Shown here in pieces: positions 49,838 to 58,149 of a stretch of 64,000 bases of DNA. The notes under the pieces are model-generated. The model was not told the origin of the DNA, did no database searches, and worked only from the letters and a program-made list of their open reading frames with translations. Source of the DNA: Trujillonella humicola (GTDB lineage: Bacteria > Actinomycetota > Actinomycetes > Mycobacteriales > Geodermatophilaceae). The stretch covers positions 12,756 to 76,755 of the forward strand of contig NZ_JBJNRJ010000019.1 of NCBI RefSeq assembly GCF_046233715.1, given 5' to 3'. Position numbers and translations under genes: made by a program. Position 1 is the first letter of the stretch. Each line of letters starts with the position of its first letter.

Positions 49838-51430
49838 GTGCGCGTGCTCATCGGAGTCCCCCGCGAGACGTCCCCCGGCGAGACGCGGGTGGCCGCCACC
49901 CCGGCCACCGTCCGGCAGCTGCTGGGGCTGGGCCACGAGGTGGTGGTGGAGTCCGGTGCGGGCGCGGCGTCGTCGTTCCCCGACGTGGAGTACGTGGCCG
50001 CCGGTGCCCGGATCGGGACGGCGGGGCAGGCGTGGGGCGCCGACCTGGTGCTGCACGTGGCCAAGCCGTCGACGACGGAGCTGGACGCGCTGCGGGAGGG
50101 CGGGGTGCTGGTCAGCCTGCTGTCCCCGGCGCTGGACCCGGAGCTGGTGGCGGCGCTGGCGGCCCGGCCGGTGACGGCGCTGGCGATGGACGCGGTCCCG
50201 CGGATCTCCCGGGCGCAGTCGCTGGACGTGCTGTCCTCGATGGCCAACATCGCCGGCTACCGGGCGGTGATCGAGGCCGCGCACGCCTTCGGCCGGTTCT
50301 TCACCGGCCAGGTGACCGCGGCGGGCAAGGTGCCGCCGGCCAAGGTGCTCGTCGCCGGTGCCGGTGTGGCGGGGCTTGCGGCGATCGGCGCCGCCTCCAG
50401 CCTGGGCGCGATCGTGCGGGCCACCGACGTCCGCCCGGAGGTGGCCGACCAGATCGCCTCCCTGGGCGGGCAGTACGTCGGCGTGCCCGCCGACCAGCCG
50501 GCCGAGGGAGCCCGGCCCGGCGGCGGCACCGGGTACGCGTCGGTCACCTCGGCCGACTACGACGCCCGCGCGGCGGTGATGTACGCCGAGCAGTGCCGCG
50601 ACGTCGACATCGTCATCACCACCGCGCTCATCCCCGGCCGCGCGGCGCCGCGGCTGATCACCGCCGACATGGTGGCCTCGATGAAGCCGGGCTCGGTGAT
50701 CGTGGACATGGCCGCCGCGCAGGGCGGCAACGTGGAGGGCTCGGTGGCCGACCAGGTGGTGACGACGCCGGGCGGGGTGACGATCATCGGCTACACCGAC
50801 CTGCCCGGCCGGCTGCCCGCGCAGGCCTCCCAGCTGTACGGCACCAACCTGGTGAACCTGGTCAAGCTCCTGACCCCGGGCAAGGACGGCGTCCTCGTCC
50901 TGGACCTCGACGACGTCGTCGTCCGGGCGATGACCGTCGTCCGGAACGGGGAGGTGCTGTGGCCCCCGCCACCGGTGGCCGTCTCCGCCGCCCCCGTGGC
51001 GACCGCGCCGCCACCGCCACCCCCGGTCCGGCCGGAGAAGACGGCGATGACCCCGGCGCGGCGGGGCGCGCTGGTCGGGCTCGCCGCGGCGCTGCTGTTC
51101 GCAGCGACCGCGTTCGCCCCGAACCAGCTGGTGGGCAACCTGACGGTGTTCGCGCTGTCGGTGGTGGTCGGGTTCTACGTGATCGGGCACGTGCACCACG
51201 CCCTGCACACCCCGCTGATGAGCGTCACCAACGCGATCTCCGGGATCATCGTGGTCGGCGCGCTGCTGCAGCTGGGCCACGTCTCCGGCGTGGTGACGGT
51301 GCTGGCGTTCGTCGCGGTGCTGATCGCCTCGATCAACGTGTTCGGCGGCTTCGCCGTCACCCGCCGGATGCTGGGCATGTTCACCCGCGGCGGCACCGGC
51401 GGCACGGCACGGGCGGGGGCGACCCGATGA
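49838..51430 (+). CDS. pntA: NAD(P) transhydrogenase alpha subunit
   Basis: PntA and PntB form the membrane proton-translocating transhydrogenase that moves hydride between NADH and NADP+. The 530-residue protein has the NAD-binding domain I (MRVLIGVPRETSPGETRVAA, LVAGAGVAGLAAIGAASSLG, IVIDMAAAQGGNVEG-like VIVDMAAAQGGNVEG) and, after a Pro-rich linker (APPPPPPVRPE, about 400), a short membrane part with about four hydrophobic segments. The single-chain alpha is E. coli-like, unlike the split alpha found in some actinobacteria. The GTG at 49838 gives the standard MRVLIGVPRE start. The 275-bp upstream spacer holds no clear promoter. It overlaps pntB (ATGA). Confidence 0.94.
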   Translation: MRVLIGVPRETSPGETRVAATPATVRQLLGLGHEVVVESGAGAASSFPDVEYVAAGARIGTAGQAWGADLVLHVAKPSTTELDALREGGVLVSLLSPALDPELVAALAARPVTALAMDAVPRISRAQSLDVLSSMANIAGYRAVIEAAHAFGRFFTGQVTAAGKVPPAKVLVAGAGVAGLAAIGAASSLGAIVRATDVRPEVADQIASLGGQYVGVPADQPAEGARPGGGTGYASVTSADYDARAAVMYAEQCRDVDIVITTALIPGRAAPRLITADMVASMKPGSVIVDMAAAQGGNVEGSVADQVVTTPGGVTIIGYTDLPGRLPAQASQLYGTNLVNLVKLLTPGKDGVLVLDLDDVVVRAMTVVRNGEVLWPPPPVAVSAAPVATAPPPPPPVRPEKTAMTPARRGALVGLAAALLFAATAFAPNQLVGNLTVFALSVVVGFYVIGHVHHALHTPLMSVTNAISGIIVVGALLQLGHVSGVVTVLAFVAVLIASINVFGGFAVTRRMLGMFTRGGTGGTARAGATR

Positions 51431-52836
51431 CCCTCCTCGGCGCCGCCTCGGCGGCCTACCTGGTCGCCGGCCTGCTGTTCGTGCTGTCCCTGGCCGGCCT
51501 GAGCAAGCACGAGACGGCCCGGGCCGGCAACGCCTACGGCATCGCCGGCATGGCCCTGGCGCTGATCGCCACCGTGGCCCTGGCCGCCGCGGACCTGCAG
51601 GCCGCCGCCATCGTGGCGATTCTGGTGGCCATGGCCACCGGCGCGGTGATCGGCCTGTGGCGGGCCCGCCGGGTGGAGATGACCGGCATCCCCGAGCTGA
51701 TCGCGCTGCTGCACTCCTTCGTCGGCCTGGCCGCGGTGCTGGTCGGCTGGAACGGCTACCTCTCGGTCGAGGGCGCCCCACCCGGGCAGGCCGAGATCCT
51801 CGCCCTGGCGGTGGAGATCCACTCCGCCGAGGTCGCCATCGGCGTGTTCATCGGCGCGGTCACCTTCACCGGCTCGATCGTCGCCTTCCTCAAGCTGTCG
51901 GCCCGCATCTCGGCCAACCCGCTGGTGCTGCCCGGCAAGAACGCGCTCAACCTCGGCGCGCTGGCCGCCTTCGCCGTGCTGACCGTCGTGTTCGTCATCA
52001 GCCCGAACCTGCCGGTGCTGGCGGTGCTCACCGCACTCGCCCTGGCCCTGGGCTGGCACCTGGTCGCCTCGATCGGTGGCGGCGACATGCCCGTCGTGGT
52101 CTCGATGCTCAACAGCTACTCGGGCTGGGCCGCCGCCGCGGCCGGGTTCCTGCTCGACAACGACCTGCTGATCATCACCGGCGCGCTGGTCGGGGCCTCG
52201 GGCGCCTACCTGTCCTACATCATGTGCCAGGCGATGAACCGCTCCTTCCTGTCGGTCATCGCCGGCGGCTTCGGCACCGAGGGCACCACGGCCTCCGGCG
52301 GCGACGACGACGGCGAGCACACCGAGATCACCCCCGACGAGGTCGCCGAACTGCTCGCCGAGGCCAAGTCGGTGGTCATCACCCCCGGCTACGGCATGGC
52401 CGTCGCGCACGCCCAGGGCCTGGTCGCCGACCTCACCCGGCAGCTGACCGACCGCGGCGTCGACGTCCGCTTCGGCATCCACCCCGTCGCCGGCCGCCTC
52501 CCCGGCCACATGAACGTGCTGCTGGCCGAGGCCAAGGTCCCCTACGACGTCGTCCTGGAGATGGACGAGATCAACGACGACCTCGCCACCACCGACGTCG
52601 TCCTGGTCATCGGCGCCAACGACACCGTCAACCCCGCCGCCCAGGACGACCCCGGCAGCCCCATCGCCGGCATGCCCGTCCTGCGCGTCTGGGAGGCCGG
52701 GCGGGTCGTCGTCTTCAAACGCTCCATGAACACCGGCTACGCCGGCGTGCAGAACCCGCTGTTCTTCCGCGAGAACACCCGCATGCTCTTCGGCGACGCC
52801 CGCGAGCGCGTCGAGGACATCCTCAAGGCGCTCTGA
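51427..52836 (+). CDS. pntB: NAD(P) transhydrogenase beta subunit
   Basis: The 469-residue membrane protein has about nine hydrophobic segments in the N-terminal half, with IPELIALLHSFVGLAAVLVG, EVAIGVFIGAVTFTGSIVAF and MPVVVSMLNSYSGWAAAAAG, and the NADP(H)-binding domain III at the C-terminus: VVITPGYGMAVAHAQGLVAD, GIHPVAGRLPGHMNVLLAEA and VIGANDTVNPAA, NTGYAGVQNPLFF. All are diagnostic for PntB. The ATG at 51427 overlaps the pntA stop (ATGA). Its own stop overlaps the start of the next gene (TGATG), so three proteins may be made in a coupled series. Confidence 0.95.
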   Translation: MTLLGAASAAYLVAGLLFVLSLAGLSKHETARAGNAYGIAGMALALIATVALAAADLQAAAIVAILVAMATGAVIGLWRARRVEMTGIPELIALLHSFVGLAAVLVGWNGYLSVEGAPPGQAEILALAVEIHSAEVAIGVFIGAVTFTGSIVAFLKLSARISANPLVLPGKNALNLGALAAFAVLTVVFVISPNLPVLAVLTALALALGWHLVASIGGGDMPVVVSMLNSYSGWAAAAAGFLLDNDLLIITGALVGASGAYLSYIMCQAMNRSFLSVIAGGFGTEGTTASGGDDDGEHTEITPDEVAELLAEAKSVVITPGYGMAVAHAQGLVADLTRQLTDRGVDVRFGIHPVAGRLPGHMNVLLAEAKVPYDVVLEMDEINDDLATTDVVLVIGANDTVNPAAQDDPGSPIAGMPVLRVWEAGRVVVFKRSMNTGYAGVQNPLFFRENTRMLFGDARERVEDILKAL

Positions 52837-53246
52837 TGACCGCTCCCGGCCCCGGCGGCCTCCTCGTCAGCCCCGCGTGGCTCATCGGCGGGCTGCGCAA
52901 CGTCCCCGGCTACCTGGCCACCGACCGCCGAGGGCTGACCTTCGCGAGCGACGAGCCGGTCTTCGACGTGCCGCTGCGGCAGGTCACCGACGTCTCGTGG
53001 CCCTGGTGGTGGTTCGGCGGCGGCGTGAAGCTGACCGCGGCCGGGCAGCGGTGGAAGATCACCTTCGTGCGCCCCAGCGGCATGCCGCCGCCGCACCCCT
53101 CGATGCTCGCCGCGGGGGTCGGCGTGTTCACGCTGCTCGGCGGCGCCGCCGCGACGGTCCACGACGTCCAGGCCCTGCGTGGCCTGGCCGACATCGGCAC
53201 CGGGCGGGCCGCGGGCCGGCTGTGGCGCGAGGTGCTGCCCGGCTGA
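52836..53246 (+). CDS. Small protein with PH/GRAM-like domain
   Basis: The 136-residue protein contains a single compact domain resembling bacterial PH/GRAM-like folds: YLATDRRGLTFASDEPVFDV, VPLRQVTDVSWPWWWFGGGV and KLTAAGQRWKITFVRPSG form a row of beta strands, followed by a Gly/Ala-rich hydrophobic stretch (MLAAGVGVFTLLGGAAATV) and a helical C-terminus. The ATG overlaps the pntB stop (TGATG), giving translational coupling to the transhydrogenase genes. A link to PntAB is suggested only by position. The family assignment is by strand pattern and is tentative. Confidence 0.65.
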   Translation: MTAPGPGGLLVSPAWLIGGLRNVPGYLATDRRGLTFASDEPVFDVPLRQVTDVSWPWWWFGGGVKLTAAGQRWKITFVRPSGMPPPHPSMLAAGVGVFTLLGGAAATVHDVQALRGLADIGTGRAAGRLWREVLPG

Positions 53247-53327
53247 CGGCTCCACGAGCGCCCGGCCGGCGGCAGGCCGACGGCGGGCCGGCTTGCGCCA
53301 CCCCGCCCGGACGCCGACCGTGGCCGG

Positions 53328-53744
53328 GTGGACCCCTTCCGACTGCCGCGCATCCCCGGGCTGTCTGACCTCGTGTCGCTGCTGCAGACGCAGACCGAGG
53401 CGCTGGCCTCGCTGCCGCGCACGCTGACCGACCTCAACGGCGCCGTCCGCGAGCTCATCACGGCCACCCGGACGGCGACCGCCGCGATCGCCTCGGCGCA
53501 GCGCACGGCCGAGCGGCTGGAGGCGCTGGTCGAGGAGCTGGAGGAACCGGTGCGGGCGTTGCGCCCGGGGCTGATCCGGGTCGGGAAGGTCCTGGACGAC
53601 CCGGTGGTCGACACGCTGCCCGACAGCCTGCGCCGGCTCTCCGACGACCTGCTGCCGATCGTGTCGGGGCTGCGTTCGGCCCAGTCGCGGGTGGAGGCCG
53701 TCACCGGCCTGCTGCGCCCCCGGCGGGGTCGGGAGGGCGACTGA
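53328..53744 (+). CDS. Hypothetical coiled-coil protein, 138 residues
   Basis: No family is recognised with certainty. The protein is nearly all helix and rich in Leu, Arg, Glu and Ala with heptad-like spacing: LPGLSD-like start (RIPGLSDLVSLLQTQTEALA), VRELITATRTATAAIASAQR, RLEALVEELEEPVRALRPGL. It resembles phasin-like or small structural helical proteins. The GTG at 53328 is used. The first 44 bases of the convergent GXWXG gene overlap its 3' end. No signal peptide or membrane segment is seen. Confidence 0.65.
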   Translation: MDPFRLPRIPGLSDLVSLLQTQTEALASLPRTLTDLNGAVRELITATRTATAAIASAQRTAERLEALVEELEEPVRALRPGLIRVGKVLDDPVVDTLPDSLRRLSDDLLPIVSGLRSAQSRVEAVTGLLRPRRGREGD

Positions 53745-54231
53745 GCACGAACGCGAAGGGCTCGTCCAGCCCGCGCATGTCCATGAGACCGAGCAGCGTG
53801 CGCGCGTCGACCCTTCGGAACACGTCCACGACGGGCAGCGCGTCGTAGACGATCGCGGCCGTCACCGCCCCGCGGTGGGCGACGGCACGGACCCGGGCAC
53901 CGGGCCGGCGGGCGTGCAGCAGCGGCCGCACCGCGCGGAAGGCGACCCGCGCCGCACGGGTCCGCGCCGGCCCCGGCGCGTGCCGCAGCAGCCCGAGCGG
54001 GACGGGCCACGGCGTGACCGGCCGCGGCACGCCGCGGCGGCCGGCGAACAGCAGCGGGTGCACCGTCTCGAGGTCGACCACGTCCTTGCCCCACCAGCGG
54101 TGCAGCGTCAGCAGGCCGTCCAGCCGGCTGCCCGTGGGCAGCTCGGCGCCCCGCCAGCGGCCCAGCAGGGCCTCGGGGGGCACCGGCTGGAGCGTGTCGA
54201 ACAGGGCCAGGACCCCCGCCGCCGAGGTCAC
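53701..54231 (-). CDS. GXWXG / DUF4334-type protein
   Basis: The 176-residue protein has the GXWXG motif LLGRWRGAELPTG (GRWRG at about 24-28) near the N-terminus and a DUF4334-like C-terminal part with VDARTLLGLMDMRGLDEPFA and FVLSRPPD. Proteins of this layout are found in actinobacteria and have no known reaction. The GTG at 54229-54231 overlaps the stop of the pentapeptide-repeat gene by 4 bases (GTGA). It is therefore the last member of a coupled series of three minus-strand ORFs. Its 3' end overlaps the convergent coiled-coil gene by 44 bp. Confidence 0.8.
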   Translation of the reverse strand: MTSAAGVLALFDTLQPVPPEALLGRWRGAELPTGSRLDGLLTLHRWWGKDVVDLETVHPLLFAGRRGVPRPVTPWPVPLGLLRHAPGPARTRAARVAFRAVRPLLHARRPGARVRAVAHRGAVTAAIVYDALPVVDVFRRVDARTLLGLMDMRGLDEPFAFVLSRPPDPAGGAAGR

Positions 54232-55043
54232 CGGCGGAGCCCGTCGGGGAGCCGGGTCGCCCCGTCGGTGCGGGCGGCGGCCGCCTGCGGCCGGGTCAGG
54301 AAGAGCGCCCCGCGCAGGTCCGCCCGGCGCAGGTCGGCACCCCGCAGGTCCGCACCGAGCAGGTCCGCCCCGCGCAGATCGGCCCCGCGCAGATCCGCCC
54401 CGATCAGGAGCGCTCCGCGCAGGCAGCCGGCCCGCAGGTCGGCGCCGCGCAGGTCCGCCCCCGCCAGGTCGCGGCCCGAGCGGTCCCGGCGGGGGCCGGG
54501 CAGCACCGCCCGCACGAGCTCGCTGGTCTCGCGCAGCAGCGGCCCGGCGTCCCGGCGCAGCGCCGTCGTGTCCAGCCCCGCCAGCTCGGCGGCGCCGGCA
54601 CCGCGCAGGCCCCGCACGCGCTCGCGGGCGGCGGCCAGCCGGGGCCGCAGCGGCTCGGCGGCGGGCCGGGCCAGGGCCTCGGCCAGGTACCAGAGCAGTT
54701 CCGACAGCCGCCGCACGGCATCGAGGACGGCGAGCGCCTCGGGCTCGCCCCGCGGATCCCGGCCGGCGTAGGTCACCTGCACGACCTGCTGGCCCGCGCC
54801 GAAGCAGTCGAAGGCTCCGCAGCCCGGGAACCCGCGCGCGGGCAGCTCGGCGTGGATCGTGCAGCGGTCGTCGCCGGCGAGGTTCGGGCAGGGCCGCCCG
54901 GCCGGCTTGTCGATCGCGAAGTCCGCCGAGGCGGCGAACGGCGGCAGGACGCAGCACAGCGCCGCGCACCGCGCGCAGTCGGCGTGCAGGAGGGCCCGGT
55001 CGTCGTCCGGGGACGACCCGGCCGTCTCCGGGATGCCGGTCAG
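54228..55043 (-). CDS. Cys-cluster plus pentapeptide-repeat protein with probable CTG start
   Basis: The protein (271 residues from the proposed start) has an N-terminal Cys cluster of CxxC-x3-CC type (CARCAALCC at about 23-31), further Cys pairs (CPNLAGDDRC and CGAFDC), as in YkgJ-type zinc/iron-chelating domains, then a helical middle, then 11 or so pentapeptide units of A(D)L-R-G type (DLRGADLRAGC, LIGADLRGADLRG, ADLLGADLRG). These fold as a right-handed beta helix. No ATG, GTG or TTG occurs in frame between the Cys cluster and the overlapping micro-ORF; the CTG at 55041-55043 overlaps the micro-ORF stop as CTGA, the same layout as the ATGA/GTGA overlaps seen elsewhere, with GAGGG 9 nt upstream. 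An alternative start is GTG at 55172, which would cover the micro-ORF. Confidence 0.75.
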   Translation of the reverse strand: MTGIPETAGSSPDDDRALLHADCARCAALCCVLPPFAASADFAIDKPAGRPCPNLAGDDRCTIHAELPARGFPGCGAFDCFGAGQQVVQVTYAGRDPRGEPEALAVLDAVRRLSELLWYLAEALARPAAEPLRPRLAAARERVRGLRGAGAAELAGLDTTALRRDAGPLLRETSELVRAVLPGPRRDRSGRDLAGADLRGADLRAGCLRGALLIGADLRGADLRGADLLGADLRGADLRRADLRGALFLTRPQAAAARTDGATRLPDGLRR

Positions 55044-55138
55044 GCGACCGGGCCCTCGAACGTGACCAGGACGCCCTCGACCCCGCCGGGTCCGATGCGG
55101 CCCTCCACCTCGACCTCGTACTCGTGCCCTCCGGCCAT
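55040..55138 (-). CDS. 32-residue micro-ORF upstream of the pentapeptide gene
   Basis: The frame starts at ATG 55136-55138 behind a strong AGGAGG with 6-nt spacing and ends at TGA 55040-55042. The peptide is Gly/Glu/Val-rich with alternating hydrophobic residues (HEYEVEVEGRIGPGG, then VEGVLVTFEGPVA), suggesting beta strands. Its stop overlaps the CTG start of the next gene. It may be a real small protein, or a translated leader that delivers ribosomes to the next start codon. The strong ribosome site argues for translation; no homologue is recalled. Confidence 0.55.
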   Translation of the reverse strand: MAGGHEYEVEVEGRIGPGGVEGVLVTFEGPVA

Positions 55139-55194
55139 CCCACGCCTCCTCGCCGCTCCGGGGCGCGCGCACCCCGGCCCGCAGTCTCCCCCGG

Positions 55195-55596
55195 TCAGCG
55201 CGCCGGGGGTGGTGTCTCCTCGTCGGCCGCCGTCCCCGCGGCCGGGGGCCGCACCAGGTCGGCCACGGCGCCCTCCAGGCGTGCCCACGTGGCGGACCAC
55301 TCGACCAGCGGGTCGAGCACCCGCTCGAACACCGCGAGCTGCTCGTCGAAGGCCTGCAGCTGGGCGACCATGCCGGCGATGAGCTGCCGCTGCCCGCGCA
55401 CCGCCTGGTCGATCGCCCGCAGCTGGGCCGCCGACATCGCTCCGGGCGGCGAGGGCAGCCGGGGCAGGGAGAGCCCGCCCGGCACGGCGCCCGCGGCCAG
55501 GCTGCGGGCCCGCTCGGTGAAGATCCGGAGCTGGGTCACGAACTCCTCGACCGACCGCGGCACCCGGTTGCCCCCCGACGACTCGTGCTCGGTCAC
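55195..55596 (-). CDS. Hypothetical helical protein, 133 residues
   Basis: No family is recognised. After a short polar N-terminus (MTEHESSGGN) it has RSVEEFVTQLRIFTERARSL, a Pro/Gly-rich loop (LSLPRLPSPPG), then MSAAQLRAIDQAVRGQRQLI, AGMVAQLQAFDEQLAVFERV and DPLVEWSATWARLEGAVADL. The sequence is helical and amphipathic with a disordered C-terminal tail (PPAAGTAADEETPPPAR). It looks like a small phasin-like or scaffolding protein, similar in style to the helical protein at 53328. The GTG at 55594-55596 is the start. It is the first gene upstream of the micro-ORF on the same strand. Confidence 0.6.
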   Translation of the reverse strand: MTEHESSGGNRVPRSVEEFVTQLRIFTERARSLAAGAVPGGLSLPRLPSPPGAMSAAQLRAIDQAVRGQRQLIAGMVAQLQAFDEQLAVFERVLDPLVEWSATWARLEGAVADLVRPPAAGTAADEETPPPAR

Positions 55597-55699
55597 CGCG
55601 CTCCCCTCCGACCCGGCCGGCGCGGGTCTCCACCGGCCAGTCTCCCCCGGCCGCGGCGCCGTCGCGCCAGGTCCGGGGTCGTGCCGGTGGAGCTCGGTC

Positions 55700-56551
55700 T
55701 CAGCGGCGCTTCCCCGCCAGCCTGGTGACGGCGGCCAGCAGCCTCCCGTAGCCGCCGGGTGCGATCCGCACGAGCACGTCGGGGATCTTCGCGCTGGCGC
55801 CGATGAGCAGTCGCGGCCGCCGCCGCTCGACCGCGTCGACGATCAGCTCGGCGGCCTCGTCGGCGGGGAAGGTGAGCAGCCGGGCGAAGTCGGCCTTGCC
55901 CCGCGCGGCCTCCTCGGGGTCGACGCCGCCGGCCACGCGAGCGGTCTCGGCGATGCGGGTCCGGATGCCGCCGGGGTGGACGCTCGTGACGCCCACGCAG
56001 GTGCCGCTGCCGTCCTCGGCGAGCTCGTGCCGCAGCGCCTCGGTGAACCCGCGGACGGCGAACTTGCTCGACGCGTACGCGACCTGCCCGGCCGGGGCCA
56101 TGAGCCCGAACAGGCTGCTCAGGTTGACCACGTGCGAGCCCGGGTGGGCCTTCAGCGTGGGCAGGAACGCCTTGGTCAGGCGGACGACGGCGCGGAAGTT
56201 GACCTCCATGACCCAGTCGAACTCGTCGAGGGTCACCTGGTCGAAGCGGCCGCCGAGGGCCACGCCGGCGTTGTTGACCAGCAGCGTGACGTCCGGGTGG
56301 GCGGCGACCAGCTCGTCGGCGACGCGCTGCGTGGCGACGGGGTCGGCCAGGTCGACGACGGCGGTGGCCACCGAGACGCCGGGGTGCGCCGAGCGCACGG
56401 CCGCCGCCACGCCGGCCAGCCGCTCGGCGTCCCGGTCGACGAGCACCAGGTCGCTGCCGCGGGCGGCCAGCAGCGGCGCGAGGGCGGCGCCGATGCCGCT
56501 GGCCGCGCCGGTCACGACCGCCGTCCCCCCGGCGAAGCGGTAGGCGTCCAT
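55700..56551 (-). CDS. Short-chain dehydrogenase/reductase
   Basis: The 283-residue classical SDR has the cofactor motif AVVTGAASGIGAALAPLLAA (TGxxxGIG), the NNAGVAL motif, the catalytic SSLFG...YASSK arrangement (NLSSLFGLMAPAGQVAYASS with Ser, Tyr and Lys in place) and HPGGIRTRI. It should oxidise or reduce a hydroxyl/keto group with NAD(P). The ATG at 56549-56551 overlaps the ethA stop (TGATG), so it is translationally coupled to the Baeyer-Villiger monooxygenase; an alcohol dehydrogenation that supplies a ketone to EthA would be a coherent pair. Substrate is unknown. Confidence 0.92.
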   Translation of the reverse strand: MDAYRFAGGTAVVTGAASGIGAALAPLLAARGSDLVLVDRDAERLAGVAAAVRSAHPGVSVATAVVDLADPVATQRVADELVAAHPDVTLLVNNAGVALGGRFDQVTLDEFDWVMEVNFRAVVRLTKAFLPTLKAHPGSHVVNLSSLFGLMAPAGQVAYASSKFAVRGFTEALRHELAEDGSGTCVGVTSVHPGGIRTRIAETARVAGGVDPEEAARGKADFARLLTFPADEAAELIVDAVERRRPRLLIGASAKIPDVLVRIAPGGYGRLLAAVTRLAGKRR

Positions 56552-58041
56552 CAGGCCGCCGCCTGCAGGTGGGCCGGCTGCGCGCGGGAGAAGCGGATGC
56601 CCTCGTCGTCGACGGGGGACCGGCGGAAGAGCAGCCGGTCCCGCAGGTAGTTCTGGTGCAGCTTCCACGGTGCCCGCCCTCCCTGCTTGGGCAGGGCGGT
56701 GAGGCTGCGCTGCACGTAGCCGGAGGTGAGCCCGAGGAACGGCTCGCGGACCGGGTCGGCGGGGGCCAGCGGGGTGGCGACGTCGTAGCCGTGCCGCTCC
56801 ATGTGCGCCAGCAGCCGGGTGACGTGGCGGGCGACCAGGTCGGCCTTCAGCGTCCACGCGGCGTTGGTGTAGCCGATGGTCATCGTGAAGTTGGGGACGC
56901 CGGACACCATCATCCCCTTGTACGAGACGGTCTCGGACAGCTCGACGGGCGCGCCGTCGACGGCGAGGGTCATGCCGCCGATCGGCAGCAGGTTGAGGCC
57001 GGTGGCGGTCACGATCACGTCGGCGTCCAGGTGCTGCCCCGACTCCAGGACGATCCCGGTCTCGTCGAAGCGGGCGATCCGGTCGGTGACGATGGACGCC
57101 TGCCCCCGGCGGACCGCCCGGAACAGGTCGCCGTCAGGGACGACGCACAGCCGCTGGTCCCACGGGTCGTAGGGCGGGGTGAAGTGCGTGTCCACGTCGA
57201 AGCCCTCGGGCAGCTGCCGGCGCTGCTCCTTCTTGAGGAACGCCTTCATCGCCGCGGGCCGCCGCCGGGCGAACTGGTAGGAGGCCATGGACACGAGCAG
57301 GCTCTTCCAGCGGACCACCGGGTAGACGAGCCGCTCGGGCAGGAAGCGGCGCAGCGCCGCGGCCAGCGGGTCGCGTCCGGGGAGGGAGACGACGTAGGTG
57401 GGCGTGCGCTGCAGCATCGTCACGTGCGCGGCCCGCGGGGCCAGGCTCGGCACGAGGGTGACCGCCGTGGCGCCGCTGCCGATGACGACGACCCGCTTGC
57501 CGCCGACGTCGAGGTCCTCGGGCCAGTGCTGCGGGTGGACGATCTGCCCGCGGAAGGTCTCGGCGCCCTCGAAGCGGGGGCTGAACCCCTCGTCGTAGCG
57601 GTAGTAGCCGGAGCACACCGACAGCCACGAGCAGGTGAGGGTCAGCCGCTCGCCGGTGTCGGTGCGCCGCGCGGTGACGGTCCACCGCGCGTCCTCCGAG
57701 GACCACTGCGCGTCCAGCACCTCGCAGCGGTAGCGGATCTTGTCGGCCACGCCGTACTCGCGCGCGGTCTCCTCGATGTAGCGGCGGATCGAGGGGCCGT
57801 CGGCGATCGCCTGCGGATCGGTCCACGGCCGGAAGGAGTAGCCGAGCGTGTACATGTCGGAGTCCGACCGGATCCCGGGGTAGCGGAACAGGTCCCACGT
57901 GCCGCCCAGCGCCTCACGGGCCTCGAGCACCGCGTAGGTGGTGCCGGGCCGCTCGTCCTCCAGGTGGCAGGCGGCGCCGATGCCGGACAGACCGGCCCCG
58001 ACGATCAGGACGTCGACGTGCTCTGGCGTCTGCGCAGTCAT
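56551..58041 (-). CDS. ethA: EthA-type FAD-dependent Baeyer-Villiger monooxygenase
   Basis: The 496-residue flavoprotein closely resembles mycobacterial EthA: VDVLIVGAGLSGIGAACHLE at the N-terminus (GAGLSG 15-20), GGTWDLFRYPGIRSDSDMYT, the Baeyer-Villiger fingerprint FRGQIVHPQHW at 163-173, VVVIGSGATAVTLVPSLAPR, and YLPEGF-like QLPEGFDVDTHF and PYDPWDQRLCVVPDGDLFRA. The enzyme uses NADPH and O2 to oxygenate ketones or sulfur compounds; in M. tuberculosis it activates ethionamide. The ATG at 58039-58041 follows a GGGAG site and is preferred to one 11 codons upstream. An EthR-like regulator gene lies 108 bp upstream on the same strand, and an SDR gene is coupled downstream. Confidence 0.94.
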   Translation of the reverse strand: MTAQTPEHVDVLIVGAGLSGIGAACHLEDERPGTTYAVLEAREALGGTWDLFRYPGIRSDSDMYTLGYSFRPWTDPQAIADGPSIRRYIEETAREYGVADKIRYRCEVLDAQWSSEDARWTVTARRTDTGERLTLTCSWLSVCSGYYRYDEGFSPRFEGAETFRGQIVHPQHWPEDLDVGGKRVVVIGSGATAVTLVPSLAPRAAHVTMLQRTPTYVVSLPGRDPLAAALRRFLPERLVYPVVRWKSLLVSMASYQFARRRPAAMKAFLKKEQRRQLPEGFDVDTHFTPPYDPWDQRLCVVPDGDLFRAVRRGQASIVTDRIARFDETGIVLESGQHLDADVIVTATGLNLLPIGGMTLAVDGAPVELSETVSYKGMMVSGVPNFTMTIGYTNAAWTLKADLVARHVTRLLAHMERHGYDVATPLAPADPVREPFLGLTSGYVQRSLTALPKQGGRAPWKLHQNYLRDRLLFRRSPVDDEGIRFSRAQPAHLQAAA

Positions 58042-58093
58042 GGGGCTCCCGCTCTCCTCGTCCGTCCGCGCCATCGTGCACCGCGCCGACGGC

Positions 58094-58131
58094 GTTGTCG
58101 ACGCGGTGTCGAGAGGATCAACGACGTGTCG
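58094..58131. promoter_or_regulatory. EthR-like boxes between ethR and ethA
   Basis: The 108-bp spacer contains GTTGTCGAC (58094-58102), GTGTCGAG (58106-58113) and ATCAACGACGTGTCGG (58117-58132), units resembling the TGTCGA/TCGACA blocks of the mycobacterial ethA operator. This is upstream of ethA and within reach of its promoter. Confidence 0.55.
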
Positions 58132-58149
58132 GCCGATCGGTTGCGGCGG

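Noticed and set aside
49559..51781. Minus-strand frame of 740 codons opposite pntA
   Set aside because: Pro/Arg/Gly-rich, with no domain motif; the plus-strand PntA frame is diagnostic.
53328..55596. Small helical and pentapeptide genes considered as a new defence or toxin system
   Set aside because: The Cys cluster and pentapeptide repeats give no toxin/effector motif, and the neighbours show no immunity or mobility gene; it stays a curiosity of gene layout.
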